Assembly (NCBI RefSeq): GCF_019704555.1
Contig: NZ_AP024745.1
Span: forward strand, 3,356,501-3,420,500
Direction of reading: 5' to 3'
DNA: 64,000 nt
From: Actinoplanes sp. L3-i22
GTDB taxonomy: Bacteria > Actinomycetota > Actinomycetes > Mycobacteriales > Micromonosporaceae
The position numbers and the translations under genes are program-made. The notes under the pieces are model-generated. The model ran no database searches. It was not told the origin of the DNA and saw only the letters and a program-made list of their open reading frames with translations. The stretch's first letter is position 1. Every line of letters begins with the position of its first letter. Of the stretch, positions 17,712-25,547 are shown in pieces.

Positions 17712-20165
17712 ATGATCAGAACCGAGCTGCACACCGGCTGGACCGTGCGCGCCGCCGGTGGCCCGGTGCCCGCGGAGATCGCCGCCGAGACGGTGCCGGC
17801 GACCGTGCCCGGGACGGTGCACACCGACCTGCTCGACGCCGAGCTGATCCCGGACCCGTACCTCGGCGAGAACGAGGCGGCCCTGGTCTGGTTCCACCGG
17901 GCGGCCTGGCGCTACGCGACCACGCTCGACGCGTCGCCGGCGGCCGAGGGGGAGCGGGTCGACCTGGTCTTCGACGGGCTGGACACGGTGGCGACGGTGA
18001 CGCTGGGCGGCGTCGAGCTGGGCCGGACCGCGAACATGCACCGGAGCTACCGGTTCGACGTGCGGGAGCGGCTGCGGGGCGGGGCGGTTCCGCTGGAGGT
18101 GCGGTTCGATCCGGCCCTGGAGTACGCGGAGGAGGTGCAGAAGGTGATCGGGGAGCGGCCCCGGCCCTATCCGCACCCGTTCAACGCCGTACGCAAAATG
18201 GCTTGTTCTTTTGGTTGGGATTGGGGTCCTGACCTGCAGACCGCGGGCATCTGGAAGCCGGTGCGGCTGGAGCGCTGGCGGGTGGCGCGGCTGGCGTCGG
18301 TGCGGCCGCTGGCCACGCTGGATCCGGATGGGACGGGTCGGCTCGTCGTGCACGTCGACGTGGAGCGGGCCGCGGATGCCGAGCTCATCGCCGAGGTACG
18401 ACTCGATGATCACGTCTCGCAGATCGTGCTGCGGCCGGGGGAAATTTCGGGCATGACCGAAATTTCGGTTCCGGATGCTCCGGTGTGGTGGCCGATCGGT
18501 TATGGCGACCAGCCGCTGGCTGAGGTCAGCGTGATCTTGCGGGACAACTCCGACACGCTCGATTCGTTCGCGGCCCGCGTCGGCTTCCGGACGATCACCG
18601 TGGACGAGACGCCCGACGAGATCGGCAGCGCCTTCACCTTCCTGGTCAACGGGCAGCCGATCTTCATCCGCGGCCTCAACTGGATCCCCGAGGACCACCT
18701 GCTCACCCGGCTCGACCGGGGCCGCTACCAGGCCGCGATCGAGCGCGCGATCGACGCCAACACCAACCTGCTCCGGGTCTGGGGCGGCGGCATCTACGAG
18801 AGCGACGACTTCTACGACGTCTGCGACGAGCGCGGCATCCTGGTCTGGCAGGACTTCCCGCTCGCGTGCGCGGCCTACGCCGAGGAGGAGCCGATCCGCT
18901 CGGAGATCCTCGCCGAGGCCCGGGAGAACGTCGGCCGGCTCGCCCCGCACGCGTCGCTCGCGCTGTGGAACGGCGGCAACGAGAACATCTGGGGCCACGA
19001 GGACTGGGACTGGAAGCCCGCGCTGCACGACCTGACCTGGGGCGCCGGCTACTACTACGAGCTGTTCCCGGCGCTGCTCGCGGAGCTCGACCCGACCCGC
19101 GCCTACCACCCCGGCAGCCCGTCCAGCCCCGGCCACGACCCGTCCGACGTGCATCCCAACGACGATCGGCACGGCACCCGGCACGAGTGGGAGGCGTGGA
19201 ACCGGGAGGACTACACGTACCACGCGAACTTCCTGCCCCGGTTCTGCTCCGAGTTCGGCTGGCAGGCGCCGGCCACCTGGTCGACGCTGCGGGAGTCGCT
19301 CGCGCCGGAGGACTTCGACCAGGAGTCGCCGGCCTTCCTGCTGCACCAGAAGGCGGCCGGCGGCAACGACAAGCTGAACGCCGGGATGGCCCGCCACCTG
19401 CGGGTGCCCGAGGATTTCGAGGACTGGCACTGGGCCGCTCAGCTCAACCAGGCGCGGGCCACGGCGTACGCGATCGCGCACCTGCGCGGCCACGCGCCGC
19501 GGACCATGGGCAGCATCCTCTGGCAGCTCAACGACTGCTGGCCGGTCACCTCGTGGGCGGTCGTCGACGGCGCCGGGCGGCGCAAACCGGCCTGGTACGC
19601 GCTGCGGCGGGCCTACGCGCCGCGCCTGCTGACCCTGCGGTTCGATCGCGAGGCGGGCAGCCTGGTCGCGGTCAACGACGCGCCTTCCGCATGGCGCGGC
19701 ACGGCCCGGCTCCGCCGGATCGATTTCGACGGTACGGAGGTGGCCGGCGCCGAGATCACCGTGGACGTCCCGCCGCGATCGACCGGCGTGATCGCCCTCG
19801 GCGCGGACCTGTGCACCGCCGGCGACGTGACCCGGGAGGTGCTGGTCGCCGACCTCGACGGGCTGCGCGCCACGCGTCTGTTCGCCGAGGACTTCGATCT
19901 CGCGTACGACCCGGGGGCGCTCAGCGCGGACATCAGCCCCGTCGAGGGCGGATACTCCATCACCGTGACCGCCACCTCGTTCGCGCGCGACGTCGCCCTG
20001 CTGCCCGACAAGATCGATCCCTCGGCGGTCGTCGACGACGCGCTCGTCGACCTGCTTCCGGGTGAGAGCCACACCTTCCGGGTGACCACGAACTGGGCGG
20101 ATGGCCCGGCGTTCGCGCTGCCCGCGGTGCTGCGCTCGGCGAACACGCTCGCGGCCGAGGGCTGA
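17712..20165 (+). CDS. Beta-mannosidase, GH2
   Basis: An 817-residue GH2 enzyme. N-terminal sugar-binding domain (GTVHTDLLDAELIPDPYLG, FNAVRKMACSFGWDWGPD), immunoglobulin-like domain, then TIM barrel with acid/base Glu424 in LWNGGNENIWG and nucleophile Glu514 in FCSEFGW. These motifs and the WDWGP segment point to beta-mannosidase rather than beta-galactosidase. It would release mannose from beta-1,4-manno-oligosaccharides in the cytosol. AGGAG sits upstream of the ATG. With galA it makes a galactomannan-oligosaccharide module. Confidence 0.92.
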   Translation: MIRTELHTGWTVRAAGGPVPAEIAAETVPATVPGTVHTDLLDAELIPDPYLGENEAALVWFHRAAWRYATTLDASPAAEGERVDLVFDGLDTVATVTLGGVELGRTANMHRSYRFDVRERLRGGAVPLEVRFDPALEYAEEVQKVIGERPRPYPHPFNAVRKMACSFGWDWGPDLQTAGIWKPVRLERWRVARLASVRPLATLDPDGTGRLVVHVDVERAADAELIAEVRLDDHVSQIVLRPGEISGMTEISVPDAPVWWPIGYGDQPLAEVSVILRDNSDTLDSFAARVGFRTITVDETPDEIGSAFTFLVNGQPIFIRGLNWIPEDHLLTRLDRGRYQAAIERAIDANTNLLRVWGGGIYESDDFYDVCDERGILVWQDFPLACAAYAEEEPIRSEILAEARENVGRLAPHASLALWNGGNENIWGHEDWDWKPALHDLTWGAGYYYELFPALLAELDPTRAYHPGSPSSPGHDPSDVHPNDDRHGTRHEWEAWNREDYTYHANFLPRFCSEFGWQAPATWSTLRESLAPEDFDQESPAFLLHQKAAGGNDKLNAGMARHLRVPEDFEDWHWAAQLNQARATAYAIAHLRGHAPRTMGSILWQLNDCWPVTSWAVVDGAGRRKPAWYALRRAYAPRLLTLRFDREAGSLVAVNDAPSAWRGTARLRRIDFDGTEVAGAEITVDVPPRSTGVIALGADLCTAGDVTREVLVADLDGLRATRLFAEDFDLAYDPGALSADISPVEGGYSITVTATSFARDVALLPDKIDPSAVVDDALVDLLPGESHTFRVTTNWADGPAFALPAVLRSANTLAAEG

Positions 20166-20170
20166 CCCCG

Positions 20171-21004
20171 GTGGCCGGCGGGCTGATCGGGCTGGTGCTG
20201 ACCGGCAGCGCCGCCCGGCTCGGGGTGGAGCCGTTCTTCATGGAGCTGATCGCCGGCATGGAGGAGGCGCTCGCCCCGGCCGGGTCGACGGTGCTGCTGC
20301 TGGTGGTGCCGGACCTGGCGGCCGAGCTGGCCACCTACCGCCGCTGGGCGGACGACCGGACGGTGGCCGCGGTGGTGGTGGTCAACCTGGTCCACGACGA
20401 CGTGCGGCCGGCGCACGTGGCCGGGCTCGGCCTGCCCGCGGTCCTGGCCGGCCGGCACCCGGGGCCGTTCGCCAGGGTGGTGACCGACGACGCCGGGGCG
20501 ATGACCACCGCGATCGAGACGCTCAGCGCGCTCGGGCACCGGGTGGTCGGGCGGGTCAGCGGCCCGGCCGACCTGCTGCACACCGCCGAGCGGACCAGCG
20601 CGATCCGGGCGGCGGCCGGTCGGCGCGGGGTGGCCGTCACGATCGTCGAGGGGGACTACAGCGCGGAGGGCGGCGTCCGCGGCCTGCGGGAGCTGCTGGC
20701 GTCGTCCCCGGCGCCGACCGCGATCGTCTTCGACAACGACGTGATGGCGGTCGCCGCCGAGCAGGAGCTGATCCGCTCCGGCGTGCCCGTCCCGGCCCGG
20801 GTCAGCCTGCTGGCCTGCGACGACTCGCCGCTGTGCGAGCTGGCCGTGCCGCCGCTGTCGGCACTCAGCACCGACGTCCACGAGCACGGGCTGACGCTGG
20901 GCCGGGCGGTCCTCGGGGTGCTCCGCGGCGAGCCGGGCCGTGAGCATCCGGGCCCGCTGATCAGCATCCGCCGCCGGGAGAGCACCGGCCCGGCCCCGGC
21001 CTGA
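20171..21004 (+). CDS. LacI-type effector-binding domain protein lacking the helix-turn-helix
   Basis: A 277-residue protein that begins directly at the start of a LacI-family periplasmic-binding-like domain (GLIGLVLTGSAARLGVEPFF) and runs through the usual C-terminal half (TAIVFDNDVMAVAAEQELI, VSLLACDDSPLCELAVPPL). The 50-60-residue DNA-binding and hinge region is absent, and no frame upstream could encode it because the mannosidase gene occupies the space. GAGGG precedes the GTG five bases after that stop. It might bind sugar and act on another regulator, or be a relic. Tandem short repeats follow its stop. Confidence 0.8.
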   Translation: MAGGLIGLVLTGSAARLGVEPFFMELIAGMEEALAPAGSTVLLLVVPDLAAELATYRRWADDRTVAAVVVVNLVHDDVRPAHVAGLGLPAVLAGRHPGPFARVVTDDAGAMTTAIETLSALGHRVVGRVSGPADLLHTAERTSAIRAAAGRRGVAVTIVEGDYSAEGGVRGLRELLASSPAPTAIVFDNDVMAVAAEQELIRSGVPVPARVSLLACDDSPLCELAVPPLSALSTDVHEHGLTLGRAVLGVLRGEPGREHPGPLISIRRRESTGPAPA

Positions 21005-21215
21005 CCCCGGCCTGACTCCGGCCTGACTCTGGCCTGACCCCGCCGCCGGGGAGCGCCGGCCTGACCCCGCCGTTTTCATCATCTGCGGGTACGGGCATCG
21101 TCGCTCTGAGGCGTATGCCCAGCTCAGCGCGAGGGTGTCAAGTTTTGGTCGAGCGTTGCTCAACTTCTTCAGTGAAGATGGCCAATACGTTGTCGTGGGT
21201 ACGGGGGTGCCGCAC

Positions 21216-21485
21216 ATGATCGTTGTTGTCGCTCTGACCGGCCTGGCGGCCGCGCTCGTCCTGCTCTGCTGGCCGTGGCCCGAGCGGGTGGCCCGGCAGG
21301 CCGCCGCGGCCCGGCCCGCGCCGCGCGGGCCGGAGCGGGCGCCGGACAGCCTGGAGGGCGTGCTCGCCACGCAACTGCTGTCCGGGGAGATCTCCGGCCC
21401 GCAGTACGTGCGCGCCCTGGAACGCATCGCTGCCCGGGATGAGCGACGTCACCCGTTGTCGGTCCCCCGGGATTGCCGACCGTGA
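21216..21485 (+). CDS. Small membrane protein with SHOCT-like tail (copy 1)
   Basis: An 89-residue protein: one N-terminal transmembrane helix (MIVVVALTGLAAALVLLCW), a basic/Pro linker, then DSLEGVLATQLLSGEISGPQ, matching the short SHOCT-like module (leucine pair, Gly-Glu-Ile, Tyr). It is paralogous to the gene at 22286-22633: both share DSxEGxL...LLxGE....QY...A...AARxExRxP. The leader before the ATG, including TCGTGGGTA and the ribosome site, is also conserved. Function unknown. Confidence 0.68.
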   Translation: MIVVVALTGLAAALVLLCWPWPERVARQAAAARPAPRGPERAPDSLEGVLATQLLSGEISGPQYVRALERIAARDERRHPLSVPRDCRP

Positions 21486-21498
21486 GTAATCTGCGGCC

Positions 21499-22083
21499 GT
21501 GAGTACTGACAACGACCCGGCCCCGCCGTCACCGGACTGGGAGCTCGCCGGCCGGCGGGTGATCCGGTTCGCGGTGGCCTACGCCGTCGCGGCCGCGGCC
21601 GTGGTGCCGCTGTTCAACTGGGCCACCGCGCGGCCGTACGAGGGGATCGCGATCCCCGCGCTGCTGATCCTGGGGAACATCGTGACCCTGGCGCTGACCC
21701 TCGGCTCGCTGCTGGGGCTGCTGGTCTGCGTCGTGGTGTGGCTGGTGCAGACCTCGCGGCTGGAGTTCGGGGCGCCGGCCGGTGGGCACCTCGGATACTG
21801 GGGGATCGTCGGGTTCGGCCTGCTTCTGGTCGTCTCCTATCTGCAGCCGCCGGCTCTCGACCTGAACACCCGGCTGCTGATGGGCGCCGGGGAGCGGGTG
21901 CTCGGGGTGACCTTGCTGATCATCGGGGTGGCGCACACCCGGCGGTGGATCGGGCGGCGGGCCGGGGACTGGGCGCCGGACGATGCCGAGGTGCACCTGT
22001 CGAGCCGGCCCACCGCGGACGACTGGAAGACCGACTGGGACCCGGATGTGGCGCGGGACATCGAGCGGCGCCGGTCCCGCTGA
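21499..22083 (+). CDS. Four-helix membrane protein, unknown function
   Basis: A 194-residue protein with hydrophobic segments near residues 25-43, 50-80, 92-112 and 125-143, and a charged C-terminal tail with two WxPD-like segments. No family is recognised. It starts 13 bases after the first small SHOCT-like gene and is followed by the second, suggesting that the three belong together. Confidence 0.68.
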   Translation: MSTDNDPAPPSPDWELAGRRVIRFAVAYAVAAAAVVPLFNWATARPYEGIAIPALLILGNIVTLALTLGSLLGLLVCVVVWLVQTSRLEFGAPAGGHLGYWGIVGFGLLLVVSYLQPPALDLNTRLLMGAGERVLGVTLLIIGVAHTRRWIGRRAGDWAPDDAEVHLSSRPTADDWKTDWDPDVARDIERRRSR

Positions 22084-22285
22084 CCTCTCCCGCCGGTGCG
22101 CCGGCCGTGGGGGGGTGCCGCCCGTGGGAGTGCCGGCCGTGGGGCGTCGGCTGCCGCCGTACGTCGGCAATGGCGGCCTTGAGTGGTGGCGGCCCGGCGG
22201 TGGTCAGGCGTCCGGGGGACAAGAATTCTCGGTTTGCATGGTTGAGGTATAGACACAGTGCCTTCGTGGGTATCGGAGGCGCACC

Positions 22286-22633
22286 ATGAGTGCCGAGGAT
22301 GTGATCGCGATGCTTCTGTCCGTGCTGATCGCAGGAGTGATCGCCGCCTTGGCGCTCACGTTCTGGCCGCCGCGCCGGGGCGGTCCGTCGAGTGGTCCGT
22401 CGACCGGGCCCGGGCCGGTGTCGGCGGTGCTGCTGCCGATGTCGATCGTCGACGTGCTCGCCGAGTCGTCGGTGTCCCGCGCGGACAGCACCGAGGGGCT
22501 GCTGATCGTGCGGCTGCTCCGGGGCGAGCTGACCAGCGAGCAGTACCACGAGGCGATGGCGGCGGTGGCGGCCCGCGAGGAGACCCGCAACCCGATGCGC
22601 CTCCCCGGCGAGATCGGCCCCGCCACCGACTGA
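22286..22633 (+). CDS. Small membrane protein with SHOCT-like tail (copy 2)
   Basis: A 115-residue protein with an N-terminal helix (VIAMLLSVLIAGVIAALAL), a Gly/Ser/Pro linker, and a tail DSTEGLLIVRLLRGELTSEQ that aligns with copy 1. GGAGG in a leader nearly identical to that of copy 1 precedes the ATG. Imperfect repeats rich in GACCCCGTCACC follow the stop. SHOCT-like tails are usually at protein C-termini and thought to mediate association; the partner is unknown. Confidence 0.68.
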   Translation: MSAEDVIAMLLSVLIAGVIAALALTFWPPRRGGPSSGPSTGPGPVSAVLLPMSIVDVLAESSVSRADSTEGLLIVRLLRGELTSEQYHEAMAAVAAREETRNPMRLPGEIGPATD

Positions 22634-22956
22634 CCCCGCCACCGGACCGACCCCGTCACCGACCGACCCCGTCACCGACCGATCCCGGCGCCGGCTGACG
22701 GCAGTCGGGAACCGCGCCGGAGCCGCGCGGTCCGCGGGCCTGGACGGCGGGACAGGCGCATCGTGCCCGCCGGGTTGGTGCGGCCGAGTGCTTCGGGCCG
22801 GGCGAGTGGATTGCGCGCCGGTCGGGCCGGGCGATCGTGCATGTGGGGTGGTGCGGAGGGGCACATCGCCGGGGTGCGGTAGTGCGGTCGCGCACATCGC
22901 CTGTGGTGGCCGGAGCCGGGGTGCGAGGGTGAGGGCCGGCGACGAGAGGGCGTGGG
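22634..22956. other. Intergenic region with post-stop repeats
   Basis: The first 55 bases are imperfect copies of GACCCCGTCACC directly after the stop. The rest is GC-rich with no convincing gene, hairpin or promoter. Confidence 0.5.
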
Positions 22957-23523
22957 ATGACGGAGATCGTGCTGATCCGGCACGGACAGACGGAGTGGAG
23001 CGCCAACGGGCGGCACACGTCTTTCACGGATCTTGAGCTGACCGCGGAGGGTGAGGCGCAGGCGCGCCGCGCCGGGGAGCGGCTCGGCGGCCGGAAGTTC
23101 GCGGCGGTGCTCGCCAGCCCGCGGAAGCGCGCGCTGCGGACGGCGGAGCTGGCCGGGTTGACCGTCACCGAGGTGACCGAGGACCTGGCCGAGTGGAACT
23201 ACGGGGAGTACGAGGGGATCACCACCAAGCAGATCCGCGTCGACCGGCCGGACTGGTCGCTCTGGGCGGACGGCTGCCCGGGCGGCGAGTCGCCCGAGCA
23301 GATCGGGGCCCGGCTGGACCGGGTGCTGGACCGGGCGCGGGCGGTGGGTGGTGACGTCGCGCTGGTCGGGCACGGGCACAGCCTGCGGGTGACCGGGGCG
23401 CGCTGGATCGGCCTGCCGCCGAGCGCGGGCGGCCTGCTGAAGCTGGACACCGCGACGGTCTCGGTGCTCGGCTTCGAGCACGAGGTCGACCCGGTGATCA
23501 GCGCGTGGAACGCCCCCTGCTGA
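22957..23523 (+). CDS. Histidine phosphatase family protein
   Basis: A 188-residue enzyme of the phosphoglycerate-mutase-like superfamily. The N-terminal IVLIRHGQTEW carries the phosphohistidine; further catalytic elements are the Arg in SPRKRALRT and ALVGHGHSLR with the second His. EWNYGEYEG supplies the acid Glu. Members dephosphorylate sugar phosphates or other small phosphoesters; the substrate is not visible. Followed by short tandem repeats and a strong terminator. Confidence 0.9.
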   Translation: MTEIVLIRHGQTEWSANGRHTSFTDLELTAEGEAQARRAGERLGGRKFAAVLASPRKRALRTAELAGLTVTEVTEDLAEWNYGEYEGITTKQIRVDRPDWSLWADGCPGGESPEQIGARLDRVLDRARAVGGDVALVGHGHSLRVTGARWIGLPPSAGGLLKLDTATVSVLGFEHEVDPVISAWNAPC

Positions 23524-23526
23524 TCG

Positions 23527-23640
23527 TTCTCATCGGGCGGCGGCGCTCGCTCTGATCGGGCGGGCGGCGCTTGTTATCACCGGGTGGGCGGCGCTCGTTT
23601 TCATCGGGTGGGCGGCGCTCGTTTTCATCGGGCGGGCGGC
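23527..23640. repeat. Short tandem repeat, 24-bp unit
   Basis: Four to five copies of a unit close to GGGCGGCGCTCGTTTTCATC, two of them identical, the outer ones degenerate. They sit between the phosphatase stop and its terminator. Confidence 0.75.
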
Positions 23641-23673
23641 CTCGTGAGACAGGACGGTTGTCTCACGAGGCCG
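23637..23673 (+). terminator. Strong terminator after the histidine phosphatase gene
   Basis: Perfect 14-bp stem: CGGCCTCGTGAGAC (23637-23650) with GTCTCACGAGGCCG (23660-23673), loop of nine bases. Confidence 0.85.
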
Positions 23674-24002
23674 GCCCCGCCCGGTCACAGGGTGGCTCTG
23701 GTGTCGCCCGGACCGCGAGCGATCAGCAATTCTCCATCGGGGGCACGCTCCCATACTCCGGACGTGGCATTCCACACACGTCACATCCGGCTGCCGCTGG
23801 TCACCGCCACCGAGACCCCGGGCCGGTCACTCTCGTCGCGACGGGCGTCCCAGCCGGGCTGTAGGACAGTCGGATCTCGCGCGGACCGAGCTGCCCCGCG
23901 GCGTGCGGGTGACCGGCACAGCGGCGGTGAGCAGGACGATCTTGACAACCGGATCGAGTGTCATGCCTCTATGCTGACACGTGTAAGTAGTAAAGTCACC
24001 CC
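23674..24002. other. Intergenic region before the LacI gene
   Basis: No gene seen. The last 60 bases are AT-richer and hold the promoter and operator candidate of the LacI gene, including TTGACA at 23942-23947. Confidence 0.5.
23977..23984. promoter_or_regulatory. Palindrome ACACGTGT before the LacI gene, probable autoregulatory site
   Basis: The palindrome lies just upstream of TAGTAA (23988-23993), a possible -10 element that would start transcription at or near the ATG (24003), consistent with the lack of a ribosome site and with leaderless translation. A repressor bound here would block its own promoter. Confidence 0.4.
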
Positions 24003-24980
24003 ATGCCCGAGCCCCGCCGGATCACCAGCGCCGATGTCGCCCGCCGGGCCGGGGTCTCCCGCGCCACGGTCAGCTACGTCCTGAACGCCACCCCCGGCCA
24101 GAGCATCTCCCCGGCCACCCGCGACCGGGTCCGGAAAGCCGCCGCCGGGCTCGGCTACGCGCCGTCGGCCGCCGCCCGCGCGCTCCGCACCGGCCGCTCC
24201 GACGTGGTGCTCTGCCTGCTGCCGGACTGGCCGATCGGCAACGAGGTCGGCAACCTGCTCGGCAACCTGTCCACCGCGCTCGCCCGGGAGGGCCTGACCT
24301 TCGTCGCGCACCCGGGCAGCCGCGAGGACCGGCCGATCGCCGAGATCTGGAAGGCGATCACCCCGGCCGCGGTGCTGTCCTTCACCGACTTCTCCGACGA
24401 CGAGACCGAGGCGATGCGGGCCGCCGGGGTCGCGCTGGTCGTCGCCCTGCTCGGCCGCGCCGGGCGGCACGGCCAGGAGCTCGAGGTACCACAGCGCCTG
24501 ATCGGCCGCCGACAGGCGGAACACCTTTCCGGTACGGGGCATCGGCGGCTCGGGTACGCGTATCCCGATGACCCGCGCCTGCGGATCTTCGCCGAGCCCC
24601 GGCTGGCCGGCGTCCGGACGGTCGGCGAGCCGGTGGTCCGGACCGTTCCGCTCGACACCGAGCCGGCCGCCGCGGCCGTCGCCGGGTGGTGTGCCGACGG
24701 GGTGACCGGGATCTGCGCGTACAACGACGAGGTCGCCCTGGCCGTGCTGGCCGGTGCCCGCTCGCTGGGCCCGGCCGCGCCGTCCGGCCTGTCGGTGATC
24801 GGCGTCGACGACATCCCGGCGGCGCGGCTCGCGGTGCCGCCGCTGACCACCGTGACCACCGATCAGGGGACCCTAGCGGCGCATCTGGCACACACGATCG
24901 TGGCCGCGGTCGGGGGCCGGCCGGCCCCCGTTCTGGCCACGGATGACCTGGTCCGGGTGGTGGTGCGGGAGTCGGCGTGA
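24003..24980 (+). CDS. LacI-family transcriptional regulator
   Basis: A 325-residue protein with a complete N-terminal helix-turn-helix (ITSADVARRAGVSRATVSYV) and hinge (SAAARALRTGRSDVV), then the periplasmic-binding-like effector domain ending in GLSVIGVDDIPAARLAVPPL. The middle of the effector domain (residues about 150-200) is shorter than usual. No sugar genes adjoin it, so target and effector are unknown. There is no ribosome site, and the transcript may be leaderless. Confidence 0.88.
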   Translation: MPEPRRITSADVARRAGVSRATVSYVLNATPGQSISPATRDRVRKAAAGLGYAPSAAARALRTGRSDVVLCLLPDWPIGNEVGNLLGNLSTALAREGLTFVAHPGSREDRPIAEIWKAITPAAVLSFTDFSDDETEAMRAAGVALVVALLGRAGRHGQELEVPQRLIGRRQAEHLSGTGHRRLGYAYPDDPRLRIFAEPRLAGVRTVGEPVVRTVPLDTEPAAAAVAGWCADGVTGICAYNDEVALAVLAGARSLGPAAPSGLSVIGVDDIPAARLAVPPLTTVTTDQGTLAAHLAHTIVAAVGGRPAPVLATDDLVRVVVRESA

Positions 24981-25089
24981 TCCTCTGGGCGGGCGCTGAC
25001 AACCAACCCACAGGTACGGCACACGGCGCTTCAAGGTCCGGGGCGAATCGTGAAGTCATCACGAGGGACTCACCGAGGAGATGGCCACC

Positions 25090-25518
25090 ATGATCGAGCA
25101 GCTGACCCGCGAGACCACCGCAGGCACTGGCACTCCCGCGTCGGCCGCCGATCCGGTCGTCGCCATCCTCGGCCAGCAGAGCCGGGTCGGCGCCCTGGCG
25201 CAATACCTTCCGTCCGGGTGGACGATGCGGGCGCCGAGCTCGATCGACGACGTCCGGCCCGGGGAGATCGTGCTGCTCAGCGGGGCACGGAGCGAGGACG
25301 TGAGCCGGGCCCGGGCGGTGCTGCCCCGGGCCAGCCGGGTGGTGGTGCTGATCGACGAGTGGGCGCCGGCCGAGCTGGTGGCCGGGGTGCTGACCGCCGG
25401 GGCGGACGTGTGCGTCCGGGGCGGGCATCCGGCGATCCTCGCCGGGCACCTGGTGGCCTGCCGGCGGCGGCAGCTGTCGGAGCGATGGGCGAACCTGGAC
25501 CTGGCCCACACCGCGTGA
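25090..25518 (+). CDS. Hypothetical protein, receiver-like, 142 aa
   Basis: GAGGAG is nine bases before this ATG, favouring it over the ATG at 25081 that touches the same site. The sequence alternates hydrophobic strands and helices (VVAILGQQSRVGALAQYL, EIVLLSGA, RVVVLIDEWAP, GADVCVRGGHPAILAGHLVA) much like a receiver or LuxR-linked alpha/beta domain, but without a clear phospho-acceptor. No family named. It converges with the large LuxR gene. Confidence 0.55.
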   Translation: MIEQLTRETTAGTGTPASAADPVVAILGQQSRVGALAQYLPSGWTMRAPSSIDDVRPGEIVLLSGARSEDVSRARAVLPRASRVVVLIDEWAPAELVAGVLTAGADVCVRGGHPAILAGHLVACRRRQLSERWANLDLAHTA

Positions 25519-25547
25519 GGCCCGGCTCCGGCCCGGTCCCGGCCCGG

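Noticed and set aside
20171..21004. Frameshifted LacI gene with its helix-turn-helix in another frame
   Set aside because: Upstream sequence is the intact 3' end of beta-mannosidase in its own frame; no helix-turn-helix was found in the other frames.
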